Shown here one piece after another: positions 28,024 through 39,400 of a stretch of DNA of 64,000 bases. The position numbers and the translations under genes are program-made. The stretch covers positions 1 to 64,000 of the forward strand of contig JACKLK010000002.1 in assembly GCA_024236015.1 (NCBI GenBank). Direction: 5' to 3'. Position 1 is the first letter of the stretch; every line of letters starts with the position of its first letter. The notes beneath the pieces are model-generated. The model was not told where the DNA came from and searched no databases. It saw nothing but the letters and a program-made list of their open reading frames with translations. This DNA is from Rhodoferax sp. Lineage in GTDB: Bacteria; Pseudomonadota; Gammaproteobacteria; Burkholderiales; Burkholderiaceae_C.

Positions 28024-29901
28024 TCACAACATCCATTCCCATGCCTTGAGGCGCAGCCAGTCGGTGAAGCGGTGGGTCCAGATCCACAGCAGGCTGCGTT
28101 GCCCGGCGTTGACCTTGGCGACGCCTTCCATGCCCGGGCGCATCGGCACCGGCCCTTGTTCGGCCTTGTCGGACAGTTCGGCCTCGACGCGGAAATAGTT
28201 GCGGCCGTCCTCGGCCACGGAGACCGGCGTGATGCGCTTGACGGTCAGTGGATAGGCCTGGCCGGGCAGGCTGGTCAGCACCAGTTCGCCGGGTTCGCCG
28301 AGCTTGACCCAGGCGATGTCGCGTTCGTCGACCTTGAGGATCACGCGCCAGGCATCCAGCGGCGCGAGTTCGAACAGCACCTTGCCCTGCTCGACCGGCG
28401 AGCCGAGCTCCTGCGACAGGTCGCCGCGCACGACGACGCCATCGAAGGGTGCGACGACCTCGACCCGGCTGAGTTTCTCCAGCGTCAGGTCGAGCTGGGC
28501 CCGTGCCTGGTTGGCTTGGGCCGAGGCCAGCCGCAGCGCGACCCGGTCGGCCTTGGCCATGGCCTCGCGTTCCTTGCGCACGGCGACCTCGAGTTCGGAT
28601 TCCCAGCGCACCCGCTCCAGCCGCAGGTCCTTGTCCTCCAGCACCGCCAGGACCTGGCCCTTTTGCACGATGTCGCCGGCGCGCGCGGGCGCCTGCCGGA
28701 TGTATCCCTGGAATGGCGCCACGGCGACGCGCTGGATCGCGCCTTCGACGACGGCCTGCGAGGCGACGCGGTGATCGGCCGGGTACAGCGCCAGGAACAC
28801 GATCAGCAGCGCGCCGAGCAGTACCAGCAGCTTGATGCCCGGGCGCGAGGTGTCGGTGGTCCGGCGCAGCAGCGTCTGCCAGCTGCGTCGGCTGTGCCGC
28901 AGCAGGCCTTCCTCGGCGGTCAGCTTGAGCTCGAGGATCGGGGCCATGGTCAGCGCCAGCGTCTCGAGCGCCTCGCATTCGTCGCGCGTGAACGGGGTGT
29001 CGCGCTCGAGCAGCCAGACGGCGACGACCCGGTCGGCGGCCTCCAGCGGCACGGCGCACAAGGCCGCGCTGCCGCTTTCGCCGCCATAGTGGCGCAGCGC
29101 CGCGGTGATCAGGCTGGCGCCCTCTTCGGGTTCGGGCACGACCACGGTGGCGCGCTGGTCGAAGGCCTCGTTCATGGCCAACGCAGCCAGGTTGACCAGG
29201 TTGGTCTTCTCGTCGAAGGTGGCCGAGTGCGAGACCGCGCTGACCTGCACCGTCTTGCCCTTTTCCAGGCCGAGCTGCACCTGGTGGCAGCCGAAGTGTT
29301 GCGCCAGCCGGTTCACGATGGCCAGCGATGCCTTGTGCGAATCGGTCTCGGCCAGTGCCGCCAGCGCCAGGTCGAACAGGAAACTCGAACGCGCCAGGCG
29401 CGACTCCTGCACCCCGAGCTGGCGCCGGTTGTGCAGGTCCATCAGCCAGCCCACGCCCCAGTGCAGCATGCGCATCGCCTGGCTCAGCGCGTCGTCGGCC
29501 TCGGTCTGCAGCTCCAGCACCACGGCGCCGAACAGCCGGCCGCCGCCATCGAGCGGATAGGCGAACTGGGTCGGATTGCCGGCATCGCGGCGGACCACGC
29601 CCTGCCCCTTGACCAGGGCTTCCTGGGCCACGTCGCCGAGGTGGCTCAGGTCGGTCTGGCCCGGCCAGATCGCCACCGGTGCATAACTGCCATCGGCATC
29701 CTGCAACAGGATGACGCCGCTGCGGGCATGGGGCAACATGCCGCACAGCACCGGCAGCCAGGCCTGGCACAGCTGCTCGGCCGTGCGTGCCTGGGCCAGC
29801 GCCGCCCACGGGTCGGTGGCGACGGAGCGGCCGGTGGTGGCGGCGGCGGCCGCCGGCTCGTTCGCCGCCTCGGGCGCGGAAGGCTCTTGTCGCGACAGCA
29901 T
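28024..29901 (-). CDS. GAF-GAF-transmembrane-HlyD adaptor protein
   Basis: This 625-residue protein has two GAF-like sensory domains in the cytoplasmic half (about 40-150 and 175-335). One transmembrane helix follows (about 355-378, LLVLLGALLIVFLALYPA), then an HlyD-type periplasmic adaptor (about 380-610). The adaptor has split half-lipoyl segments (AVAPFQGYIRQAPARAGDIV and VVAPFDGVVVRGDLSQELG), a coiled-coil between them and a beta-barrel end. It could sense a cytoplasmic ligand and relay it to the export channel. The adaptor half makes it a partner for the M50-HlyD fusion encoded downstream. No transporter ATPase is fused or adjacent apart from the SecA-like gene. Confidence 0.87.
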   Translation of the reverse strand: MLSRQEPSAPEAANEPAAAAATTGRSVATDPWAALAQARTAEQLCQAWLPVLCGMLPHARSGVILLQDADGSYAPVAIWPGQTDLSHLGDVAQEALVKGQGVVRRDAGNPTQFAYPLDGGGRLFGAVVLELQTEADDALSQAMRMLHWGVGWLMDLHNRRQLGVQESRLARSSFLFDLALAALAETDSHKASLAIVNRLAQHFGCHQVQLGLEKGKTVQVSAVSHSATFDEKTNLVNLAALAMNEAFDQRATVVVPEPEEGASLITAALRHYGGESGSAALCAVPLEAADRVVAVWLLERDTPFTRDECEALETLALTMAPILELKLTAEEGLLRHSRRSWQTLLRRTTDTSRPGIKLLVLLGALLIVFLALYPADHRVASQAVVEGAIQRVAVAPFQGYIRQAPARAGDIVQKGQVLAVLEDKDLRLERVRWESELEVAVRKEREAMAKADRVALRLASAQANQARAQLDLTLEKLSRVEVVAPFDGVVVRGDLSQELGSPVEQGKVLFELAPLDAWRVILKVDERDIAWVKLGEPGELVLTSLPGQAYPLTVKRITPVSVAEDGRNYFRVEAELSDKAEQGPVPMRPGMEGVAKVNAGQRSLLWIWTHRFTDWLRLKAWEWML

Positions 29902-30027
29902 CGTATGGGTCCTGGCGGTTGGATCAATGGTCGGAGCGTATCCGACGGCGGGGCAGCACCGCTGCGCGCGGGCGCACCGGCGGCACGCCGCCCGGGCGGG
30001 CTGCAGCGCCGGTCTCGGGCATGGGGC

Positions 30028-30354
30028 CTACTTGAGTACGCCGTGCCGCGATTCGTACTCCGTCATCAGCTTGGCCAGCAGTTCCGACAGGCGCTTGGCG
30101 GCGAACGGACTCATGACGATGCGGTGAGCCAGTTCGATCTCGACTTCCGGCTGGCTGCGGTCCCAGCTGGTGTTCAGGCCGAAGTTCAGCACGACCTCCT
30201 CCCGCGTGGAGTTGGCATTGGCGAAATTCACGTAGGAACTCTTGAGGTGCTCGACATTCCACTTCACGCGGGGGCCGGCGGCGCCGCTGGCGGCGGGTGC
30301 TGCCGGGGCAGCGGCCGCTGCGGCCTTCTTGGTGGGTTCCTTCTCAGTCGCCAT
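30028..30354 (-). CDS. DUF3467 small protein
   Basis: This protein of 108 residues starts with a low-complexity Lys/Ala/Pro-rich stretch. A compact domain (about 40-108) follows and matches DUF3467: SSYVNFANANSTREEVVLNF, then a hydrophobic MSPFAAKRLSELLAKLM segment. No membrane segment or signal peptide is present, so it should be cytoplasmic. The ATG at 30354 has a GAGGA ribosome-binding site 9 nt upstream. It lies between the giant surface-protein gene and the adaptor genes on the same strand. Function unknown; as a guess from position, a chaperone or adaptor for the giant substrates. Confidence 0.82.
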   Translation of the reverse strand: MATEKEPTKKAAAAAAPAAPAASGAAGPRVKWNVEHLKSSYVNFANANSTREEVVLNFGLNTSWDRSQPEVEIELAHRIVMSPFAAKRLSELLAKLMTEYESRHGVLK

Positions 30355-30462
30355 AGTTGTCGTTCCTCTGTTGTTCGGTTGCAAGACAGTCAAACCATTT
30401 CACCAGCTAAGCCAGGGCATCGCAAGCCCCGGGAACGGGGGACCCGCGCATGAACCGGCCGG

Positions 30463-33400
30463 TCACGGCAATATTACCTTCCAGTCGTTTCCTGCCGGCT
30501 TGCTCGAGCCGCCGACCCAGCTGACCTGCCAGTTGTCGGCCTGGTTCACCGGCGCGCCGATGCCGAAGTCCAGCAGGCCGCTGTTGAAGCGCACCTGCGG
30601 CGTCGACGGGCCGTCGGTGTCCGGGGCCTGCGAGCCGGTGGTCGCTGTGTCGGTGTCGTCGGCGGGCTCTTCGCCGGCCGGCGCGGGTGTCGACGCCGCT
30701 TGCGCGTCGCGTTGCGCTGCCGCCTGTGCGATCGCCTCGGCACTCGGCATGGCGGGAATCAGCGGGTTGGCGTAGCCGGCCACCGCCTGGTACAGCCAGG
30801 ATGCGTCACGGGTGGTGACGTAGCCGTTGCCGTCGATGTCGGCCATGATCAGCGGGCTGATGTCGTCCCATGCCGCAAATCCGGTGCTGTAGCGGATGGC
30901 CATGCGCTGGATCAGCTGCACGTCTTCGATGTCGTAGACGTTGTTGCCGTTGACGTCGCCGAAGTAGCCGACGACCTGCAGGCCGTCGTCATCGGCCCCG
31001 GGCGCGGCGTCGCCGTTGATCACGACGTTGCGGATGTCGAGCACCTGGCGCGCCTGGGCCGGCGCGTCGAACGGCACCATGGCGGTCAGGTTCAGCAGTT
31101 GCAGGTTGCCGGCCGCCAGCGGGCTGTCGTTGTGGATCGTCACGCGCACCACGCCCGGGGTGCCTGCCAGGTCGACGGTCAGTGTGGCGCTTGCCGGAAG
31201 GTCGTTGCCGGCCAGCACGGCGCTGATGTCGAGCAGGGCCGGGTCGTAGTGGATCTCGAACTGCAGGTCCTGCACGTCGCCCGGGCTGCTCAGGGTCAGC
31301 GGCAGGCCGCCGGCGGTCGCGCTGGGCACATGGACGGCCTGGCCGGGGCCGCGCATGAAGTCGGGCAGGGACAGTGTCGTCGGCGCTGCCGCGCCAATGC
31401 TGAACGCATGCACGTAGTCGTCGCCGGTGCTGCCGTCGGCATTGCCATCGAGGTCGCCGCGGCTGCTGGTGAAGGCCGACGCACCGCTCCTGAGGGTCAC
31501 GGTGTAGTCGCCCGCGGCCAGGCCCGCGCCGGTCTTGAGGAATCGCAGGCCCTGTCCGTCGTCGTCGAACACCAGCGAGCCTTCGACCAGGGCACCGCCG
31601 GGGCCTTGCACCAGGATGTCGCCAGGCAGGCGTCCGGCGCCGTACAGGTTGATCGGACCGGGGTCGAAGACCTGGTTGAAACGCACGCTGAAGCCCGACT
31701 GCGAGGACGCGAAACTGGCGACCTGCAGCGGCAGCGCCACCACCTCGATGTCCAGCATCGGGCCGGACCAGTTGCCGTCCTCGTCACGTGCCAGCGCCTG
31801 GATGCGGGTCGTGCCCAGCCGGGTGTCGTACACATGGCTGGCCTGTGTCGCGTCGCCGGCCACGATGCTTTCGCTGCCGTCGCCCCAGTCGATGACCCAT
31901 TCGCGCACGGTGTCGTCGCCCGGGTCCTGGTGGGCGAGCAGCACCGTATAGGCCTGGCCCTGGTGGGCCACGGCAGGGCCGGCCAGGCCGAGGGTCGGCG
32001 CGACGTTGCGCACGTTGGCGGTGAAGCTGCGCGTGCTGCTGCCGCCGAAGTCGTCGCTGACCCGGACCGTGAAGGCATAGGCATCGTCGCCATCGGTGGC
32101 GGTCCAGGTCAGTCGCCCCTGGTCGTCGATCGCGGCGCCGTCCGGCGCCAGGTCCAGGCTGTAGCGGATGGTGTCGCCATCGTCGTCGGTGGCCACCAGG
32201 TCGAGCACCAGCGCCTGGCCCTCGTCCAGCGAGACATCGTCGACCTGGGCCAGTTGCGGATCGCTGTTGACCGCACGCACCGTGATCGTCACCGTGGCCA
32301 GCGCGCTGTCGAGCTCGCCGTCGTTGGCCACATAGCTGAAGCTGTCCTGGCCATTGAAGTTGGCGTTCGGCGTGTAGCGGAAGCCGCCGTCGGCATCGAG
32401 TTCCAGCGTGCCGTGCGACGGACCGCCGACCAGCGCGGCGGTCAAGGTGTCGCCGTCGATGTCGTCGTCGTTGCCCAGCACGCCATCGGCCGGGGCGACC
32501 GTCAGCGTGTCGCCTTCGTTGACCGCGTAGGCGTCGTCGTCCGCGCCTGGCGCGTCGTTGACCGGGCGCACGGTGATCGTCACCTTGGCCACGCCGCTGT
32601 CGAGCGCGCCGTCGTTGGCCACATAGGTGAAGCTGTCCTGGCCATTGAAGTCGGCATCGGGCGTGTAGGTGAAGCTCCCATCGGCCGCGAGCTGCAACTG
32701 GCCATGGGCGGGGCCGTTCACCAGCCCGGCCGTCAGCGCGTCACCGTCGATGTCGCCGTCGTTGTCCAGCACGCCATCGGCCGGGGTGACCGTCAACACG
32801 CCGTCCTCGTCCACGGCATAGGCGTTGTCGTCTTGTGCCGTCGGCGCGTCGTTGACCGGGTGCACGGTGATCGTCACCGTGGCCACGCCGCTGTCGAGCG
32901 CGCCGTCGTTGGCGAGATAGGTGAAGCTGTCCTGGCCATTGAAGTCGGCGTTCGGCGTGTAGCGGAAACCGCCGTCGGCATCGAGTACCAGCGTGCCGTT
33001 GGACGGACCGCTGACCAGCGCGGCGGTCAGGCTGTCGCCGTCGATGTCGTCGTCGTTGTCCAGCACGCCATCGGCTGGGGTGACCGTCAGCATGTTGTCT
33101 TCGTCGACCGCATAGCTGGCGTCATCGGCAGCGGTGGGCGCGTCGTTGACCGGGCGCACGGTGAGGGTCACCGTGGCAAGGTTGCTGTCGAGCGCGCCGT
33201 CGTTGGCCACATAGGTGAAGCTGTCCTGGCCGTGGAAGTCGGCATCCGGCGTGTAGCGGAAACCGCCGTCGGCATCGAACTCGAGCGTGCCGTGGGACGG
33301 GCCGCCGACCAGCGACGCCGTCAATGCATCGCCATCAATGTCGCCGTCGTTGTCCAGCACGCCATCGGCGGCCGCGACCGTCAACACACCGTCCTCGTCG

Positions 33401-36400
33401 ATGGCATGACTGCCGTCGTCGGCCGCGGTGGGCGCATCGTTGACCGGGTCGATGGTCAGCGTCACCGTTGCCGCGCCGCTGTCGGAGAAGTCGTCGCTGA
33501 CGTAGTAGCTGAAGCTGTCGCTGCCATGGAAGTCGGCGTCAGGCGTGTAGGTAAAGCCGCCGTCGGCATCGAGCTGCAGCGAGCCGTGTTGCGGGCCGTC
33601 GACCAGGGTCACGGTCAAGGCATCGCCATCGCCGTCGCTGTCGTTGTCCACCACGTTGCCGACGATGTCGGTGTCCTCGTCACCGCGGTAGGCGTCGTCG
33701 CGCGCCAGCGGCACGCTGTTGACCGGCAGCACCTCGAAACTGACCGTGGCCACGTTCGAGCCGCTCTGGCCGTCGCTGAGCCGGTAGCGCAAGCTGTCCG
33801 GGCCGTTGAATCCGGGCTCGGTCTGGTAGATGACCTGGCCGTTGCCGATCGCGCGCAGGCTGCCGTGGGCGGGCGGCTCGACGATGAACAACTGGATCGG
33901 GTCGCCGTCCGGATCGGGGTTGTCGGTGAACAGGTCCAGTGTCACCGATTCACCCTCGAACAAGGTGATGGCATAGGTGGCCGCGGCCGGAGCCCGGTTG
34001 GCCAGGTAGCCGCGGGTGTCGGCGCTGACGGTGGCGGAGACGCCGCCATCGTCGTCCTGGGCGCTGACCTGGATGCGGTAGCCCGGCACCTGGTCGATGG
34101 CGAACAGGTGCTGCGCGACGAAGCTGCGCGTCTGCGCGTCGACCGCCACGGATTCGCTGCTGCCGTCGCCCCAGGTCACGGTCACGACATGGGTGTCCTG
34201 CAGGCCGATGTCGGCCAGGCTGCCGGTCAGCGTGACCGTGGACGTGGTGCCGTCGTCGACCTCCTCCAGCGCGATGCCGGTGATGATCGGTGCCGCGTTG
34301 TCGATGCGGACCACGGCCTGCGCCTGGCCCTGGCCGCCATCGTCGTCGGTCACCATCGCGGTGATGGTGTAGTCGTCGCTCGGCGTGCCGCTCGGGTTGT
34401 CGTCGGCGTAACGGTGGCTGGCGCTGAAGGTGTGGGCGAGCTGGTCGACGTCGGCCACCGAGCTGCTGCCGTCACCCCAGTCGATCATCACGCTGTGCGT
34501 GTCGGCCAGGCCCTGGTCGACGATGTTGCCGCTGACCTGCACCAGGGCGCCTTCGACGACGTTCACGGCATCGAGCGCGATCTCCACGGTCGGCGCGAGG
34601 TTGCCGACCGTGAGTTGCGCGTCGGCGCTGTCGCTGCCGGAGTCGTCGTCGCGCAGCGTCGCGGAAACGGTATAGCTGTCGGCCGTGGTTGCGCTCGGAT
34701 CGTCGTCCACGTAGACATGGCCGATCGAGAACACGGTCGCGCCGGCGGCAAAGGCCACGCTCTCGGTCTGTCCGTCGCCCCAGTCGATGTCCAGCGTGAA
34801 GCTGTCGTTCAGGCCCGGATCGACGATGCGTCCGCTGAGCTGCGCCACGCCGCCCTCGACCGTGTCGCTGGCCTGCAGGTCCAGCAGCTGCGCGGCGACG
34901 TTGCTGACGTTGACCGCCTTGTCGACGTGGTAGCTGCCGTCTTCGTCGCGCGCGGTCACGCGCACGGTGCGGGCGCCGTCGTCGACGAAGCGGTGCGTGG
35001 CCGTGTCGGCGCTGCCGGCGAAACGGTCGACGACACCGTCGCCCCAGTCGACGATCCATTCGTCGACGGTATCCATGCCCGGGTCGTCGGCGCGGAAATC
35101 GAGCCGGTAGTCGGCACCTTCAGCCACCGAGGCGGCGCCGTCCACGGTCAAGGTCGGGGCCTGCTCCAGCACCGTCAGCGTCAGCTGTTGCTCGGTGAAG
35201 CCGCCGTCCTTGTCGGTGATGCGCACCAGCACGTTGTAGTCGCCGTTGTCGGCGATCACGTGGGCCGGTATCGTCATGTCGACGATGGCGTCGAGGGACT
35301 GCACCGTATCCTGGTAGTTGCCCAGTGGAGTCTGCAACGACACGGTGTAGCTGAAGCCGGCGTCGGTATCGGCGTTCGACGGATCGAAGGCGTTGCTGAA
35401 CCGGATCACGGCCGCCTCGCCTTCGCGGACCGCGCCCACGCTGATGGCGTCGACGGTCGGTGCGGCATTGTCGACCGTCAGGGTGACCGGGGCGGAGACC
35501 GCAAATGCGTTATTGGCATACGTTGCCTGTACGCGAACCGCATATGTGCCGTCGCCGTCGACGGCCGGGCCGAGCAGACCTTGCAGCTGGGACCAGCTCA
35601 GCACCAGCGTGGTGTCGGCGGAGGTGGCGTCGACGAAGAGATCGCCATTCACGTCCCAACGGATGCTGTCGGGCGTGCCGGCCACGATGGCGGTGAGCGT
35701 CAGGTCCTCGCCCTCGCGGATGCGGTAGGGCCCGCCTGCCGAGACCTCGGCCGCCGACACGGTCACGTCGACGACATGGGTGGCGACGCTGGTCGTGTCC
35801 TCGTCGGTGGCGCGCACGGTCACGGTGTAGGTGCCCGGCTCGTCGAACACATGGGTGGCGGAGCGCGTGGTGCTGCCGAAGGTCTCGACCTGCGAGCCGT
35901 CGCCGGTCCAGTCGATCTCCCAGGCCGTGACCCGGTCGTTGCCCGGGTCGGTGGCGGAGAAGCCGATCTGGAACGGGGCGTCGGTCGCCACGCTGGTGTT
36001 CGCGCTCAGCGCGATGGTGGGCGCGGTATTGCCGATGGTCAGCGTCGTGAAGGCGGTGCTTTCGAACCCGTCGCCGTTGATGGCGCGCGCGCCGATCTGG
36101 AACACACCGTCGTCGTCGATGCCCAGCGCCCTGAGTTGGTTCCAGTCGAGCATCACGTCAGTGCCGACGACTTCGCCGTACTGGCCGTCGCCGTCGATGT
36201 CCCAGGCCAGCGGGCCGTCCAGGCTGTTGGTGCTGCCCAGCGGCCACACGTTGGCGACCAGGCGGACCGAGTCGCCTTCGTTGAAGGCCACGGGCGGGGT
36301 CAGCGAGATGACCGGTGCCGCGATGACCTGCACGCTCTCGAAGGTGTCGTATTGCACCAGGCCGTATTGCGCGAAAAACGTCAACGGGAAACTGCCGGTG

Positions 36401-39400
36401 AACACCAGGGCTCCGGACTGCAGCGTGCCGGACGATTGTCCTGGCGCGGACGGGTTGACGGTCCAGCCGGCCGGATCGTATTGCAGCACGTCATGCGGGG
36501 CCGTGTCGTTGAAGCTGCCGTGCACGATGGTCGAGGCCGACAGCGGAATGCCGGTGCCGGCGATACGCACGGTGTCGGGGCCGGCATCGCCGAAGATCTC
36601 GGTGCGACTGGCTTCGCCGCTGCGGCTGATCGTGATCCGGTCGGCGTCGTCGCCACCGTACACGGTGACGTTGGTGGCCATACGCAGCGAACTGAGCTGC
36701 GCCTCGTCCTCGCCGCGACCGAGTTGCACCGTGGTGACGGCCGCCAGGTCGGGCAGGTTGACGAGGTCGTCCCCGTCGCCGGTGTCGAGTGCGACCCGGG
36801 CGACGTCCAGGCTCGGCGAGCGGGTCAGTGTCAAGGTGTCGTTGCCGGCGCCGAGGCGCACCCCGAGTTCGGCGATGCTGCTGAACGCCACGTCGTATTG
36901 CACCGGCTGCGGTGCCGCACTGGCCTGCACGGCGTAGCTGCGGTTGAGCCGTTGCACGGTGGCGTACGCGTTGCCCGAGGCGACCGCGCCTTGTCCGCCC
37001 AGCCAGAACACATGGGCGTCGCCGCCGTTGCGGTATTCGATGGCACCGGCGTTGTTGGCGCCCGCCGCGCTGCCGTCCTTCCAGCCGAAATAACGGCCGC
37101 TGGTCTGCAGGTCGGCGCCGGCCGCGGCGCCGAAGTCGAAGGTCTGCACGCCGCTGGCATCGATGGTGCGCGTGGCGCCCACGGTGACGATGCGCCAGCC
37201 CGAGCCATCGGCCTCGAGCAGCAGCGGGGTGATGGAACGCCCCGCCAGGCTGTTGTTGAACACGCTCCATTGCGCCAGCGTGCCCTGGCCGTCGCCGAAC
37301 GCGTCGTCGAGCACGAAGATGCTGCCGATGGCGACGTCCAGCAGGCCTTCGTCCTGCACCGTGTTGCCGGCCAGCGTCTGCTGGTCGAACTTGACGATGC
37401 CGCCGGCAAAGCCGTTCTGGCCCAGGTTGCCGATGTACACGCCGTGCGCATCGGCGGTCACGGTGGCAGGCCTCAGCAGCCCGGCCACGCCGCCGACCCC
37501 GTTGCGCACCACCTGCAGGAAGTGCAGGCTGCCGTCGGCAGCATCGCGCTCGAACACCGCGACGGCATTCTCGGCGCTTCCGGTCACGAACAGGTAGCGG
37601 TTGTCGGCGCTGAACACCAGCGCCGTGGCGCCGTCGATGCCGCGCACGCCGTCGGCATTGTTGTTGACGGTCGACACCAGCGTCAGCGTGCTGCCGCTGC
37701 GTGCGAACACCGCCACCTGGTCGCTGCCGGCGAGCGCCGCGTACACATGGCGGTCGTCCGCGCTGACCGCCAGGCCGCTGATGCCGTGCAGGCCCAGGCC
37801 GGCGGTGTCGATCACGGTGCGGCTGCCCAGGTCGGCGCTGAACACGACCAGCGCACCGCCGCCCTGGGTGCTGGCGTAGACCAGCGTGCCGTCGCGGCTG
37901 ACGGCCAGCTCGGCGACCCCGCCGATGGCCGCCACGCTGTGGAAGTCCGGCGTGGCCGCGTCGTCGAGATGGTTGGCGAAGACATAACTGGCGCCGCCGG
38001 TGTAGACCCGGGTGCCGGCGTCGTTGACGGCCACGGTGTCGTGTGCGTCGAAGCCGGCGTAGTAGTCGATGGTCGGTGTACCGCCGAGGTCGCCCGTGAC
38101 CTGGTTGCGCGTGAACGTCAGCAGGGCCTTGTCGTCATGGCTGGTGACGAACACCTTGCTGCCATCCGCGCTGACGGCGACATCGGACGCGCCCGCCAGG
38201 CGGGTGATGCCGTCGAAGCCGTCCTTGAACAGCTGGCGCTGGCTCAGGTCGTCCGCATTGATGACGACCAGCGCGCCGTCGCCGCCGCTCACCGCGTACA
38301 GATGGCGACCGTCGGGGCTGACCGCCACCGCGTCCATGCCGGCGAGTTCGGCACTGGCGACGTCGCTGCGCACCGCGCGGATGAACTCGACCTGGTTGTC
38401 GATCATGGTCTTGCCGCTCAGGCCGCTGATGGAACCGGCCACGGTGGCGTTGACCGTCACGGTGGTGTCGGGAATCAGGGTGGCCCAGACCTGGCCCGCA
38501 CCCAGCGAGCCGAGGTTGCGCAGGTTGCCGACACCGTCGATCTGCAGGTCGCGCAGGATCGATGCGTCTGCGCTGCCGGACAGGCCGACACCGATGCGCG
38601 GTGTCGACAGGTTGCCGCCGCTGAGGTTGACAAACAGCAGCATGTCCATGCCGGTGTAGTTGTCGTTGTAGGCGCCGGGGCCGACGTCGAGCCGGATCAC
38701 GGCCGCCAGCGCGTTGTCGGGCACCGTGCCCAGGATGCCGGCGAGCGAGAACTCGGTGACGCCGCTGAGCAGGCCGAACAGGTCGGCGCCGCCGGCCAGG
38801 CCGGCGATGGTGGCTGTATCGTCCAGGGCCGGGTTGGATGCCACGTCCGAGATGTAGACGTTGTCGGCCCGCGTGCCGGCATAACGGCCCACGGTCCTGG
38901 CCGTGTCCTGGCCCGCGGGTTCCTGCCCGGACAGGCTGGTGTTGGAGCCCAGGATCAGGCGTCCTTCCTGGCCGGTATAGACACCCGATCCGCCGGAGAC
39001 ATCGATCGTGGCGCCGGACGCGCGGACCGTGGTGCCGGAGATCTTGATCGTGCCGCCGGCGCCACCGCCGCCGGTGCCGCCCTTGCCGCCGTAACCGCCA
39101 CGTCCGCCGTCGCCGCCCTGGCCGCCGGAGCCGCCATTGCCACCCGTGCCGCCGTCGATCAGGCCGCCGTCCTCGCCGGCGCTGCCGTTGGTCTTGCCCG
39201 AGTTCAGGCTGGCGTTCTTGCTACCCGCGCCGCCCGGGCTGCCGGGGTTCGATGCCGCCGTGCCGTCGTCACCGGCAGCGGCGAACGTTGCGCTGGACAC
39301 CACGTTGACCCGGCCCCGCGCCACCAGTTCGAAGGCACCACCGCCACCGCCGCCGTCGCCGCCACGCGTGCCGTCCGCACCATCGCCGCCGTCGCCGCCC

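Noticed and set aside
22341..30354. Classical type I secretion system
   Set aside because: No ABC transporter ATPase, no TolC-like channel and no RTX nonapeptide repeats are in the window; the only ATPase is SecA-like.
30420..30462. Terminator after the 8,399-residue gene (CCCCG - TTCC - CGGGG)
   Set aside because: The stem is only 5 bp with no T tract, and the genes downstream on the same strand look co-transcribed.
32266..33720. CRISPR-like repeat array
   Set aside because: The units are 294 bp, in frame and encode cadherin-like domains; there are no short repeats with unique spacers.
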